64,000 nucleotides of DNA from the NCBI GenBank assembly GCA_947478725.1, contig CANJWZ010000016.1, positions 1-64,000 on the forward strand, read 5' to 3'. A program made the position numbers and the translations under genes. The stretch's first letter is position 1. Every line of letters starts with the position of its first letter. Shown piece by piece: positions 8,774 to 19,059 of this stretch. This stretch comes from Comamonadaceae bacterium. GTDB taxonomy: Bacteria; Pseudomonadota; Gammaproteobacteria; Burkholderiales; Burkholderiaceae_C. The notes under the pieces are model-generated. The model was not told where the DNA came from. It saw only the letters and a program-made list of their open reading frames with translations, and ran no database searches.

Positions 8774-11700
8774 TTATCGCTTGGAATCGCCCACCAACAC
8801 ATAGGGCGCCCAAAAAGCAGGATGCCCAAACTTGGCGTCCGCCATCACTTGAAGGATGGCGCTGCGCAGGCTCTCGGCTTTGGGTGCGCTGGGGTTGGCG
8901 GTGAAATGCGCGAAGGTTTTGGTGGTGAGTTCTTTGGCACTCTCCGACTCAACCGCCCAGTGGGTCACCAACAGGCTTCGGCTACCCGCATAAAAAAAGC
9001 CGCGTGCCAATCCGCTGAGCGCCTCTTCCGCTTTGCCATCGGCCGCTGCTGTGTTGCAGGCACTCAAGACGACCCAATCGGCATTGAGTTTCAAGCTCAA
9101 GACATCATCGAGTGTCAGCAAGGGACCCAGCGCATCACGCGCTTCGGAGCCGTCAGCGGCCAAGGCCAAAGCGGGCTGCAGCAACTTCGGCAAATCACCC
9201 GCCATCAGCCCATGCGTGGCAAACACAATCACTTTCTTTTGCGCTAGCAGGCCATCGGCATTGGCTTTCATCACGCTTTGTTTCGTCGCCTGGCTTCCTA
9301 AAATCAGATCGCGACTGGGGTCGGCTTTCAGTGCCTTGGCTAAATCGTAGAGCTCATCGCGTGTTTCGGGCAAGGCAGGGATGCTGTGATAGGTCTTATC
9401 CCCACCAGGCAAAACTTTTTCTAAATCATTGTTCACGGCACGGGTGAAACTGACATTGCGCACCCCACCCGCCAAGTCACTTTTACCCAAAGCCGGGTTG
9501 AACACGGGATCGCCCCAGGCCATCAAGGCTTCAGCAGGAAGCTGCCTGCGTGGCAGGGAGCGCAGACTGAGCCAGGCGCTGACGCTGGGTACTTGGGTCA
9601 GACTCGCTTGACGGATCAACCACGCTGGCTTGGCCACCTTGGCGGGGTTTTCAGTTTGCAAGACTGCAAAGGGCAATCGCGCCAACACACCAGACGCGGC
9701 AACAATCCATTGGCTGCGGTCTTTCAACACATCGCCCAAGGGCTCTATCAAGGCTTGGTAAGTTTGGTAGGCCAACGCGTCATCGTATTTTGTGACCTTG
9801 CCCTGGGTTGAAATACTTTCCAAAGACAGCCGCAGCGTGTCGACAGTTTTCGTCAGTTGGCTGGCATTGATAGAAGCGCGATGGAACTTGGCTTGTACCT
9901 GCCCTTTTTCTTGCTTGACCGCCCACACATTGGTGCCAGTCGCATCGGGCATCAGGACCAGCATGGCTTCGTCAGGCATCAGACGCCGTGAAATTTCATC
10001 CAGGCTTGGGGGCAAGGGGCGCACCAAGCGTTCATAGTCTGGAAATCCTGCTTTTATTTGCGCTTGTAACTGGTTTCTGTCTTTATCAAGGGCATTGATA
10101 CGCGTACGCATTTGCGCCGCAATTTCAGGTAGCGTCGATTGCGCGTCACCAGCGTCCCCTTGCAAATAGGCCCGTAAACCTTTTATTTCGTTTCTGGCAT
10201 CTTGCTCTTTTCGCACGAGTTCAGACAAGCCCTGCGTGTTGGCTGCGGCCCGCAAAGCCGCATCAGAAAGAGCCTCTTGTACCGAGCCAGCGCGCAACCA
10301 ATCGGCCAAACCAAGAGCCTGCAAGACACGGGCAGGCTCCATCTCGGAAATGCACTCGATGTAGGTACCAATGATCAGTTGCCTGACATCCGGACGAATA
10401 CCATATTGATCCAGGAAGTCTGCATTGCGCGGATGGGTCAAATCGTCCACGGCGGTTTGCAGCAGCTTCAAACTGCTTGCCTTGCTGTCGGGCGTGCCCT
10501 GTCGCCACAGCGCAACGCCTTGTAAGCCAAGCGATTGGGCGGCATAAAAGCTTCCTTCACCAAACAACTTTAGATTGGCTGCAGCAACTTTTCCAAACAA
10601 GGCAGCGGCTTGCTCTGGCATTTGACTTCCAAGGTAGACATAGGCCCTGTCGAAGTTAAAAGCAACTCTTCTGGTGGCGCTCTCGTTGCCTTGCGCCAAT
10701 TGATCTAATTGGTTTATTTCGGCCAAAGCTTGAGGCCATTTTTTTTGACCTGCCAAGGCAATATAAATATCTCTGCGCTTGCTCGCTCGGGATGAATTGA
10801 GCGGATTGACCTCAAGACCCTTCAAAATATCGTCAGATAGACGTGCAAATTTTTCAGCCGCCTCAAATTCACGTTGTGCAAAGCGTAAATTGGACGCCAC
10901 GATATAAATCCCAGCACGAAAATTTGCAGGGAGCTCCGCTTCAGAGGCAAAGCGGAGGTATTCGCGCAAGGATTGTTCTGCCTCAAAAAATTTGCCTGCG
11001 GTTTTGTAGGCTTGCGTTTTTCTTGCCAAGGCATTGCCCACATCAGCGGCTAAATTGATTCGGCTAAAGCCATCCTCACCAGGCAGTTGAATGGCGTAGG
11101 CTCGCCGTGCAGCTTGTTCGGCTTTCAGGGCAGACTCGATAGCAGCCTCCATTTTCCCCATTCGCGTGTCATAGGCCGAGCGAACGGAAAACGACAGGTA
11201 GGTACTTCGTAAAGCACCCCGTTGCCCACCCATGCCTAATTTTTCTTTGTCAAGAGCGTCTAATAAAGGCGGGATTTTGTCGAGTTCTTTCTTGGCATCT
11301 GCATACCTGCCCCATTGGAGGTAATCGCTGACGACTTGCGCCGTGAAAAAAGGCTTCATAACGGGGACCGCTGCCTCTGCCACCTCTTTGTGGATTGAAA
11401 CAGCTTTTGCATATTCACCGCGACTTCTATACATGTTCGCCAAATCATTACGCAGACCGACACTTTTGATGTAGGGAAGCGCTTCGTTGATCACACGCTC
11501 TTCTATATCCGGCCTACCGAGACGCTTGGCCGCCTTGCGTTTTTCATTGACCTGCTTTTCAAGATCTCTTGTCAGCGAGTTCGTCCTCAGCGGTTCATCC
11601 AAAATGGCTGTGAGTTTGGCCTCTTCTTGCGGTGTCACATTTTTAAATTGAGCTTCAATTTCAATATCTTGCGAAAAGCTGGCAAAGCTTGCCTGTAGCA

Positions 11701-11830
11701 GCACCATCAACAAAAACGCATGTATGTTGAACTTGACTTTTGGCTTGACGGATTTTTTAAATGAAAGTCTCAAGAAAGACACATGTTTCATGGTGCTCTG
11801 ATGATTTTTGAAGAGTTTTGGCTTTTTCAT
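8774..11830 (-). CDS. TPR and CHAT domain-containing protein, predicted exported
   Basis: C-terminal CHAT motifs VIVFATHGLMAGDL (His) and WVVLSACNTAAADGKAEEALSGLARGFFYAGSRSLLVTHWAV (Cys); signal-like MLLQASFASFSQ; helical repeats between. Start may be 11830 or 11791. Confidence 0.88.
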   Translation of the reverse strand: MKKPKLFKNHQSTMKHVSFLRLSFKKSVKPKVKFNIHAFLLMVLLQASFASFSQDIEIEAQFKNVTPQEEAKLTAILDEPLRTNSLTRDLEKQVNEKRKAAKRLGRPDIEERVINEALPYIKSVGLRNDLANMYRSRGEYAKAVSIHKEVAEAAVPVMKPFFTAQVVSDYLQWGRYADAKKELDKIPPLLDALDKEKLGMGGQRGALRSTYLSFSVRSAYDTRMGKMEAAIESALKAEQAARRAYAIQLPGEDGFSRINLAADVGNALARKTQAYKTAGKFFEAEQSLREYLRFASEAELPANFRAGIYIVASNLRFAQREFEAAEKFARLSDDILKGLEVNPLNSSRASKRRDIYIALAGQKKWPQALAEINQLDQLAQGNESATRRVAFNFDRAYVYLGSQMPEQAAALFGKVAAANLKLFGEGSFYAAQSLGLQGVALWRQGTPDSKASSLKLLQTAVDDLTHPRNADFLDQYGIRPDVRQLIIGTYIECISEMEPARVLQALGLADWLRAGSVQEALSDAALRAAANTQGLSELVRKEQDARNEIKGLRAYLQGDAGDAQSTLPEIAAQMRTRINALDKDRNQLQAQIKAGFPDYERLVRPLPPSLDEISRRLMPDEAMLVLMPDATGTNVWAVKQEKGQVQAKFHRASINASQLTKTVDTLRLSLESISTQGKVTKYDDALAYQTYQALIEPLGDVLKDRSQWIVAASGVLARLPFAVLQTENPAKVAKPAWLIRQASLTQVPSVSAWLSLRSLPRRQLPAEALMAWGDPVFNPALGKSDLAGGVRNVSFTRAVNNDLEKVLPGGDKTYHSIPALPETRDELYDLAKALKADPSRDLILGSQATKQSVMKANADGLLAQKKVIVFATHGLMAGDLPKLLQPALALAADGSEARDALGPLLTLDDVLSLKLNADWVVLSACNTAAADGKAEEALSGLARGFFYAGSRSLLVTHWAVESESAKELTTKTFAHFTANPSAPKAESLRSAILQVMADAKFGHPAFWAPYVLVGDSKR

Positions 11831-12035
11831 CAATTTCGATCCTATCAGCACGGCTTTGATACCCGTGCAAAGTGGCTCAGCAATTCGGGCAGGTCCCGCC
11901 TTTGAGCCTTCGAGGCAACAGATTGTGCTGAGGCCTGGTCGCCACATGTCACGCGCCGGGGACATCAGTAGCCGCTGCGCCCCAGCAAAGCCACCCTCTT
12001 CAATGACTTTCAGCCACCAAGCAAACGACAGTCCG

Positions 12036-12090
12036 CGCTAATAGCTATCAAGAAATGAGCACTCAAGATTCTTTATCACTGCGCCTGAAA
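12036..12090 (+). repeat. Dispersed GCTA-N9-AGC repeat, weak copy
   Basis: gctatcaagaaatgagcactcaagattctttatc at the 3' end of the Bug-family gene. Confidence 0.4.
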
Positions 12091-13095
12091 GCCGCTCGCC
12101 TTGATGATTTTGGTCCAGGTTTGCGCGTAGGCCTGTTCGCGGCTGGCCAGCTGTGCGGGCGGCATGTAGCCAACCGTCAGCCCCATGGCGGTGAGCTTTT
12201 CGCGCACGTCGGGCATGGCCACCACTTTTGACACCGCGTCAGCGATGCGGTCAATCGTCGCTTTGGGCGTGCCTGCCGGGGCAAATATGCCGTAGTAGGG
12301 CACGTCCTCAAAACCGGCCAGGCCCAGTTCGGCAAAGGTCGGCACGTCGGGCAGCGCGGCCTGACGGGTGTTGCCCAGCACGGCCACCACACGCACCTTG
12401 CCGGCCTTGTGGTTTTCAATAAAGTCAGGAATGGACGCCACACCGGCGCCGATCTGGTTGCCCAGCATGTCGGCCATCATCGGGGCGCTGCCCCGGTAGG
12501 GGGCGGCGGCCAGGTCGAGCTGGTACTTTTGCCCGATCACCTTGACCAAAAACTCCGGCACCGAGGCCGGTGCGGGCACGCCCACATTGCCCTTGTTGCC
12601 CTGGCTTTTGACCCAGGCCACGTAGTCATTGACCGACTTGGCAGGCGTGCCGCCAGACACCGCCAGCGCATTGACGAAAGTGGCAAAACCGGCCACCGCG
12701 ACAAAGTCTTTGGCCGGGTCAAAGCCCGGGTTTTTGACCACCAGCGGCAAAATCGACACGGTGTGGTCATGGGTTAAAAACAGCACCGAGCCATCCGCAG
12801 GCGCAGCTTTTAACGCCTGCGCAGCCAGTTGCCCGCCCGCACCGGCTTTGTTCTCCACCACCACCGACGTGCCCAGCTGATCCTTGAGCTTGTCGGCAAA
12901 AATTCGCGCAATCGCGTCAGTGCCACCACCGGCAGGAAAACCCACCATCAGCCGGACACCACCCGATTGGGCCTGGGCCAGACTGCTGGAAAAAACAAAT
13001 ACCGCCAGCAAAACCAGCAAATGGCGGCGGCCTGCTGATGCGGTGGGTGAGTTTGAGAAAAAAGCAAGCATGAGATTCTCCAGGTCAGGTATCAA
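12076..13095 (-). CDS. Bug-family tripartite tricarboxylate transporter substrate-binding protein
   Basis: VRLMVGFPAGGGTDAIARIFADKL...VVENKAGAGGQLAAQALK and DVPTFAELG, canonical Bug signatures. Confidence 0.93.
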   Translation of the reverse strand: MIPDLENLMLAFFSNSPTASAGRRHLLVLLAVFVFSSSLAQAQSGGVRLMVGFPAGGGTDAIARIFADKLKDQLGTSVVVENKAGAGGQLAAQALKAAPADGSVLFLTHDHTVSILPLVVKNPGFDPAKDFVAVAGFATFVNALAVSGGTPAKSVNDYVAWVKSQGNKGNVGVPAPASVPEFLVKVIGQKYQLDLAAAPYRGSAPMMADMLGNQIGAGVASIPDFIENHKAGKVRVVAVLGNTRQAALPDVPTFAELGLAGFEDVPYYGIFAPAGTPKATIDRIADAVSKVVAMPDVREKLTAMGLTVGYMPPAQLASREQAYAQTWTKIIKASGFQAQ

Positions 13096-13185
13096 AACGG
13101 TGCATACACGTAGACAAGTGATTTTGCAGCAAGAAAGAGCCCCGCTTGTGCCTATTGTTAGCGCACCTTAGCACTGTTTCACGAA

Positions 13186-13446
13186 CTAGCCAAAGCGCAG
13201 CTTCATCCCCAGAATGGTGGCGGCCAAGGCCAGCGTGATGCTGTTGGCAATGATCAAAGGCCATGCCAACAGCAATATGCCGTACAACAGCCAGAGCGCC
13301 ACCCCAACCGTGAACACGCTGTACATGCCAAGCGAAATACCGCTCACGTCACGGGTTTTAAAGCTGTGCCAGGCCTGTGGAATAAAACTGGCCGTTGTCA
13401 GCACCGCCGCAACCGAGCCAATCAGATCAATCAAACCGGCGTTCAT
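13186..13446 (-). CDS. SemiSWEET-family sugar transporter
   Basis: 86 aa, three TM; LIGSVAAVLTTASFIPQAWHSFKTRDVSGISLGMY PQ-loop motif. Confidence 0.85.
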   Translation of the reverse strand: MNAGLIDLIGSVAAVLTTASFIPQAWHSFKTRDVSGISLGMYSVFTVGVALWLLYGILLLAWPLIIANSITLALAATILGMKLRFG

Positions 13447-14906
13447 CTGGCAGCCTCCTTGCCGCCTTCTTTGACGGCCCAATCGACCAGCGCCTCCAGC
13501 GCAGGCCGTGCGGCGGCTGCGTTGGGGTGGTTGACGATGCCGACCACCACCAAGCGCCTGCCGCTCGGTGTGTGCACAAAGCCTGCCAGGGCGGTGACGT
13601 CACGCAGGCTGCCGCCTTTGAGGTGCGCCCAGCCTTGCGACACACGCGAGCGGCTTCTGCGCAGCGTGCCGTCCACACCAGTGATCGGCAGCGAGGCCAT
13701 CAGCTCGGGCATGGCCCCTGAGATGTAAGCCGTTTGCAGCATGCGGGCCAGGCCCTGCGGCGTGATGCGCTCTTGGCGCGACAGGCCCGAACCGTTGTCG
13801 AGCACTGGCACGTCCTGCTCGCCAAAACGTTCGCGCCACCAGTTTTGCAGCACCGTGCGCGAGGCCTCAAAGCTGGCCGGGTTCTGGTTTTGTTGTGGGC
13901 TCTGGTTCAAACTTAGGGTCAAAAACAACTGCTGGGCCATCACGTTGTTGCTGTATTTGTTGATGTCGCGTATGGCCTCGGTCAAGCTGGGCGACGTGAA
14001 TTCAAATGCGCTTTTCAGACCGACTGGCGCGCGGCCGTCACGCACGCGGCCCGTCAGCTTGCCACCCATCTCGGCCCACATGCCGGCCACCGCGCGCTCG
14101 GCATAGCTAGCTGGGTCGGCATAGGCGATGGGCCAGACTTTCTCGCCACAGGCCACCGGGTAGCTGCCTTTGAACATGATGCGAGACGGATCACTGAAGT
14201 CGGCCATCAGCGTGCCCCGGTAGTCGCTGCAGTCCTTGCCAGTGGTCAGCGGCACACTGGTTTGCATTTGCACATTGGCCAGCGGCGGCTCAAAGCTGAC
14301 GCTGGCCATGCCGCTGGCGTAGTTGGGCACAAAAGTCATCACCACCGACTTGTAATTGATCAGCAGCGCATCGGGCGCAGCGTTGTAGAGGCGCAGCGGC
14401 TCGCCGTCAAAGTCCCCTGCGTTTTGCGCCGTCAGCGCAAAGGCGCTGCGGTCCAGCAGAATGTCGCCGCTGATGGTTTTGATGCCGATCGCCTGCACAC
14501 GGCGCAGCAGCACCCACAGCCGCTCCAGCACCAGCGTGGGATCACCCCGGCCCTGAATGATGAGGTTGCCCGTGAGCACGCCATCTTTGATGCTGCCGTC
14601 CACAAACACCGGCGTGGGCCAGGTATAGGCTGGGCCCAGCAGCTCAAGTGCAGCGTAAGTGGTCACCAGCTTCATGACCGATGCGGGGTTGGCCTGGGTG
14701 TTGGCACGGTAGCTTAAAAGTGGAGCAGATTTGCCACTGACGAGGGGCGCGGCATCCACCACCACAGCCGCCAGCGCTTCGCGCGGCACTTTGGCCCGGG
14801 CCAGCGCGGCGTCAACCTCGGGCGGCAGGGTTTGAGCTAGGGCTTGGCCGATTAGACCCACGGCCAGCAAGGCCGCTGCCATCAAAGGGGGCAAATTCAG
14901 GTTCAT
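13443..14906 (-). CDS. dacB: D-alanyl-D-alanine carboxypeptidase/endopeptidase (PBP4)
   Basis: NPASVMKLVTTYAALELLG (SxxK), KYSNNVMAQQLFLTL (SxN), HLKGGSLRDVTALAG (KTG-like). Confidence 0.92.
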   Translation of the reverse strand: MNLNLPPLMAAALLAVGLIGQALAQTLPPEVDAALARAKVPREALAAVVVDAAPLVSGKSAPLLSYRANTQANPASVMKLVTTYAALELLGPAYTWPTPVFVDGSIKDGVLTGNLIIQGRGDPTLVLERLWVLLRRVQAIGIKTISGDILLDRSAFALTAQNAGDFDGEPLRLYNAAPDALLINYKSVVMTFVPNYASGMASVSFEPPLANVQMQTSVPLTTGKDCSDYRGTLMADFSDPSRIMFKGSYPVACGEKVWPIAYADPASYAERAVAGMWAEMGGKLTGRVRDGRAPVGLKSAFEFTSPSLTEAIRDINKYSNNVMAQQLFLTLSLNQSPQQNQNPASFEASRTVLQNWWRERFGEQDVPVLDNGSGLSRQERITPQGLARMLQTAYISGAMPELMASLPITGVDGTLRRSRSRVSQGWAHLKGGSLRDVTALAGFVHTPSGRRLVVVGIVNHPNAAAARPALEALVDWAVKEGGKEAAR

Positions 14907-14967
14907 GCCGAGATTATCGAGCCGAAGGCGGGGCAGTCACGGGATAATCGTTTTCGCACAGAGTCAA

Positions 14968-15030
14968 TTTGCTAGTTATTTGATAGCTTCCTGCACACAT
15001 ATTCATTGGCCTAGAGCCGCATTTGATACC
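14968..15030 (+). repeat. Dispersed GCTA-N9-AGC repeat copy
   Basis: gctagttatttgatagcttcctgcacacatattcattggcctagagccgcatttgat. Confidence 0.7.
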
Positions 15031-15040
15031 TATTTTCGTC

Positions 15041-15793
15041 ATGTTAATGCTCCCCAACGACAAATTTCTGGCTTTTGACACCTCCACCGACACCATGTCT
15101 GTGGCGGTGACGGACGGTACGCGGGTGTGGCAGCACACCGGGCCAGGCGGGGCCAAGGCCTCGGCCACGCTGATTCCGGTGGTGATGGCGCTCCTGGCTG
15201 ACGCAGGCTTGGCGCTGGGAGATTTGGGCGCGATTGTTTTTGGCCGTGGCCCGGGTTCGTTTACCGGGCTGCGCACGGCCTGCGCGGTGGCACAGGGACT
15301 GGCCTTTGGTGCCAACGCTGGCACCGGTGTGCCGGTGCTGCCAGTCGACACCCTGATGGCCGTGGCTGAAGAGGCGCGACTGCTTCAGCCATCGGCCGAG
15401 GCATCGCCCTGCATCACTGCCCTGCTCGATGCCCGTATGGACGAGATGTATGTCCAGCGCTATGCCAGCAAGCAGGGGGGGCAAGGCGTTTTGAAGCCGC
15501 TGGGAGCTTGCGAGTTGATGCACCCTGAGCATCTGCTCATCGAGGCCAACACGCTGTACGCCGGCAATGTGTTTGACGTGTATTCGGACCGGTTGCCGCC
15601 AGGCTTGAAGCGCATCACCTGTTTGCCAACTGCCACCGCCCTGCTGCGACTGGCACCGAAGCTGGCCGCCAGCGGGCAGTGTGTGCCCGCCGCGCAGGCC
15701 TTGCCGCTTTATGTTCGCGATAAAGTGGCACAAACCACGGTCGAGCGCGAAACCGCCAAAGCCATGAAAATACTCGCAGCCAGCACGGCATGA
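15041..15793 (+). CDS. tsaB: tRNA threonylcarbamoyladenosine biosynthesis protein TsaB
   Basis: LAFDTSTDTMSVAV...GRGPGSFTGLRTACAVAQGLA. Confidence 0.93.
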   Translation: MLMLPNDKFLAFDTSTDTMSVAVTDGTRVWQHTGPGGAKASATLIPVVMALLADAGLALGDLGAIVFGRGPGSFTGLRTACAVAQGLAFGANAGTGVPVLPVDTLMAVAEEARLLQPSAEASPCITALLDARMDEMYVQRYASKQGGQGVLKPLGACELMHPEHLLIEANTLYAGNVFDVYSDRLPPGLKRITCLPTATALLRLAPKLAASGQCVPAAQALPLYVRDKVAQTTVERETAKAMKILAASTA

Positions 15794-15802
15794 AGCCGGC
15801 CC

Positions 15803-16300
15803 ATGAACGCCATCTTAAAACCCACACAAACGCTTGAAGCCCAGTTGGAGCCCATGACGGCCAGCTGGCTGAGCGAGGTCGCGCGGGTGGAGCACAGCGC
15901 CTACAAACACCCGTGGACGATGGGCAACTTCAGTGACTCGCTCCATTCGGGTTACATGGCCCAGTTGCTGACGGCTGGCACGGCACCCAGTGCCAGCTTG
16001 ATCGGTTATTTTGTGGCCATGAAGGGCGTTGACGAAACCCATTTGCTGAACCTGACCGTGGCCCCCGCTTATCAGCGGCAAGGATGGGCGCGGGTGATGC
16101 TGGACGCGCTGGCCGTGTGGTCACGCGGCCAGAACGCCCAGTGGCTGTGGCTGGAGGTGCGCGCCAGCAACGGCCACGCCAAGGCGGTGTACCAGCATTG
16201 CGGCTTTCGGGAAGTGGGCCTGAGAAAAGGCTATTACCCGGCTGGCGGCACGCTGCTCAACCCGCGCGAAGACGCGATTGTGATGAGCCTGAAGCTATGA
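15803..16300 (+). CDS. rimI: Ribosomal protein S18-alanine N-acetyltransferase
   Basis: GNAT fold: LLNLTVAPAYQRQGWARVMLDAL...LEVRASNGHAKAVYQHCGFREVGLRKGYY; adjacent to tsaB. Confidence 0.93.
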   Translation: MNAILKPTQTLEAQLEPMTASWLSEVARVEHSAYKHPWTMGNFSDSLHSGYMAQLLTAGTAPSASLIGYFVAMKGVDETHLLNLTVAPAYQRQGWARVMLDALAVWSRGQNAQWLWLEVRASNGHAKAVYQHCGFREVGLRKGYYPAGGTLLNPREDAIVMSLKL

Positions 16301-17097
16301 CCCTGCTCACCGAATCCGCCCCAAAGACGGGCTTGAGCCTAGACAGGCGCCAGCGCGCGATGCTCAAGGAGATGGGCGTGCAGGTCTGGCAGCCGCTGGC
16401 CACGACGGCACCAGCACTGAAGGCGCCACCCAGCGCTATCGATTCAGAAGCTGCTCGTCCAGACATACAGGCCGTTTCAAGGACGATTGATGTCCCAAAA
16501 CAGGTTGTTCAAGCCCCCAAAGCAGCTGCGCCCGCGCCACGCGCCCCCAGCACTGCAACCAGCACCACCTCCGGCACCACATCTGGCACCAGCGCCTGGC
16601 GCATCGGCAAGCTGCAAACGCTGTACACACCGCAAAGCCTGGCCAGTGCTGCGCGCTGGCTGGTGCTGACGGAGTCGCCAGCCAGCACACTGCAAGAGCC
16701 CTTCAAGCCCTTTGACGGCGACGCAGGCAAGCTGCTTGACAACATGCTGCGTGCCGCGCACCTGCACACGGCGGGCAGTGCCATGCTGGCACCGCTGGTC
16801 CGTGTCAACAACGCTGGCGGCTCGGGTGGTGATTTGACGGCTGAACTTGCTGACGTTCTGGCCAGCGCCCAAGCCGACGTGGTGCTGGTCATGGGCCGAC
16901 TGGCCGCCCAGGCCGTGTTGCAATCAACCGAGCCACTGGCCACACTGCGCGGGCAAGTTCACCGTTTGCATGGCGCCAAAACCGTCATCAACACCATTGT
17001 CACATTGGACCCGGCCTACCTGCTGCGCAACCCGCTGGACAAAGCCAAAGCCTGGGACGATCTGTGTCTGGCGATCAGCGTTGCCGCTGCATCATGA
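16297..17097 (+). CDS. Uracil-DNA glycosylase family protein (downstream of rimI)
   Basis: LDNMLRAAHL...VLVMGRLAAQAVLQSTEPLATLRGQVHRLHGAKTVINTIVTLDPAYLLRNPLDKAKAWDDL; start trimmed to 16297 (ATGA overlap with rimI). Confidence 0.82.
   Translation: MTLLTESAPKTGLSLDRRQRAMLKEMGVQVWQPLATTAPALKAPPSAIDSEAARPDIQAVSRTIDVPKQVVQAPKAAAPAPRAPSTATSTTSGTTSGTSAWRIGKLQTLYTPQSLASAARWLVLTESPASTLQEPFKPFDGDAGKLLDNMLRAAHLHTAGSAMLAPLVRVNNAGGSGGDLTAELADVLASAQADVVLVMGRLAAQAVLQSTEPLATLRGQVHRLHGAKTVINTIVTLDPAYLLRNPLDKAKAWDDLCLAISVAAAS
16432..16488 (+). repeat. Copy of dispersed GCTA-N9-AGC repeat inside the UDG gene
   Basis: agcgctatcgattcagaagctgctcgtccagacatacaggcc matches agcgctat-N9-agct(t/g)ctcg...ggcc of the copies at 25396 and 30301. 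Confidence 0.6.
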
Positions 17098-17976
17098 TGT
17101 TTTGCGGCCACCCGGAATCAGCACGGTAGAGATCGCCGCGGCCATCAGCGCCACCGCTGCCCAGTCTTGCCAGTGCAGCACCTCACCGAGCCACAACGCG
17201 CCCAAAAACACGCCCAGCACCGGGATCATCATGGTGCTCAGCGTTGACGCCACCGGCGGCAGCCCGCGTGCCAAGGTGAACCACGCCGCGTGGGTAAAAC
17301 CAAAAATCAGCACCCCGTTGTAGGCAATCGCCACCCAGTTTCTGGCTTGCGGCAAGCGCCACTGGCTGCTTTCAAAAATGACGCACAACACGGTCAGCAC
17401 CACAGCGGCCATGAAGGTCATCCAGAACGACAGCGTGAGCGTGCTGGTGGCCATGGTGGTGGCGCGCAGCTTTTGTGTGCCCAGCGCCCAGACCGCAGCG
17501 GCGCTCAAGGCCATCAGCACACCCAAGGGCCGACCAGACAAATTCGTTAACTCATTGGACAAAAGCAGCAACACGCCCACCGAGGCGGCCCCCACACCCA
17601 GCCACTGCACCGGCCGCATGCGCGCACCAAAAAAGGCCACGCCCAACAGCGATGAAAACACCGACATGGTGTAGCCCAAGATCGCGGCCCGTCCGCTGCT
17701 GAGCATGCTGACCGCCAAAATGATCAGCACATGCCAGATGATCATGTTGGTCACCGCCAGCCAGAACAGCTCGCGCCAGTCCTTGCGCGCCACATAAAAA
17801 GGCACTTTCAGCCACCGCAGCGCCAGCCACAGCACGGGCACACCCGTCCACAGGCACAGCGCCCGAAACGTCAATGGCGGGTAGCCGGTCACGCCCATTT
17901 TCATCATCGGCCAGTTCAGCCCCCAGCTCAGAGTGACAAGGGTAAGGAGAACGAGTTGCTTACGATCAAGTTGCAT
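17092..17976 (-). CDS. EamA/DMT family transporter
   Basis: Ten hydrophobic segments, duplicated EamA domains. Confidence 0.88.
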   Translation of the reverse strand: MQLDRKQLVLLTLVTLSWGLNWPMMKMGVTGYPPLTFRALCLWTGVPVLWLALRWLKVPFYVARKDWRELFWLAVTNMIIWHVLIILAVSMLSSGRAAILGYTMSVFSSLLGVAFFGARMRPVQWLGVGAASVGVLLLLSNELTNLSGRPLGVLMALSAAAVWALGTQKLRATTMATSTLTLSFWMTFMAAVVLTVLCVIFESSQWRLPQARNWVAIAYNGVLIFGFTHAAWFTLARGLPPVASTLSTMMIPVLGVFLGALWLGEVLHWQDWAAVALMAAAISTVLIPGGRKTS

Positions 17977-18036
17977 GCTCGTATTGTGCAGGGTAGGTTG
18001 TGCCGCCTGGGTGGCGCAGCTTCTTACAATACGGCA

Positions 18037-18888
18037 ATGAACATGCAGGCATCCCCACCGACCTTCCTCGACATGCTGCGCACGTCAGAACAACAAAACC
18101 AGTCCATGCTGTGCGTGGGCCTGGACCCTGAGCCGACGCGCTTTCCCGGCAAGCTCAAGGGCAACAGCAACAAGATTTATGACTTTTGCGCCGCGATTGT
18201 CGACGCCACCGCTGACCTGGTCATCTCTTTCAAACCGCAAATTGCCTACTTTGCCGCGCACCGCGCCGAAGGCCAGCTGGAGCGCCTGATGGAACACATG
18301 CGCCGCGCTGCGCCCAACGTGCCCATCATTCTGGACGCCAAGCGCGGCGACATCGGTGCTACCGCCGAGCAGTACGCGATCGAGGCTTTCGAGCGCTACG
18401 GCGCGGACGCCGTCACCCTCTCACCCTTCATGGGCTTTGACTCGGTGGAGCCGTATTTGAAGCACGCGGGCAAAGGGGCGTTTTTGCTGTGCCGCACGTC
18501 CAACCCCGGCGGTGACGATTTGCAAAACCAGCGCTTTGCCAGTGTGGAAGGCCAGCCCCTGCTGTACGAACACGTCGCCCGCCTGGCCCAAGGCCCGTGG
18601 AATCTCAACGGCCAGCTCGGCCTGGTGGTCGGTGCGACTTATCCGGCTGAAATTGACCGGGTTCGCACCGTCGCGCCGACTTTGCCGCTGCTGATACCCG
18701 GCGTGGGCGCCCAAGGCGGCGACGCCGTGGCCACGGTACGCGCCGGCTGGCGACCCAACGCACCCATCATCGTCAGCTCTTCGCGGGCGATTTTGTATGC
18801 GTCTGGCGACGATGATTTTGCTGAAGCTGCAAGGACAGAGGCGGTCAAGACGCGGGATGTGTTGCAGGCGGCACGGGGGGCGCTGTAG
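18037..18888 (+). CDS. pyrF: Orotidine 5'-phosphate decarboxylase (type 2)
   Basis: [49 protein letters not shown]. Confidence 0.95.
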   Translation: MNMQASPPTFLDMLRTSEQQNQSMLCVGLDPEPTRFPGKLKGNSNKIYDFCAAIVDATADLVISFKPQIAYFAAHRAEGQLERLMEHMRRAAPNVPIILDAKRGDIGATAEQYAIEAFERYGADAVTLSPFMGFDSVEPYLKHAGKGAFLLCRTSNPGGDDLQNQRFASVEGQPLLYEHVARLAQGPWNLNGQLGLVVGATYPAEIDRVRTVAPTLPLLIPGVGAQGGDAVATVRAGWRPNAPIIVSSSRAILYASGDDDFAEAARTEAVKTRDVLQAARGAL

Positions 18889-19059
18889 TATCGAGAGCAC
18901 TCGATTTGATCAGAGCCAACCAGTCCCTTGGGAAGATGTCAACGACTGGCTTTTTGAGTTGACTTCGCAGGCTGATCGATGACATGAACGGCTCCAGAAA
19001 AGTTGTTATTCAGATGCACTGTTAATGAAATACGATTGACCAGTGCCAGCGACCCACCT

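Noticed and set aside
12076-13095. Orphan Bug-family binding protein as an unusual transporter system
   Set aside because: Orphan Bug proteins without TctAB are common in Burkholderiales.
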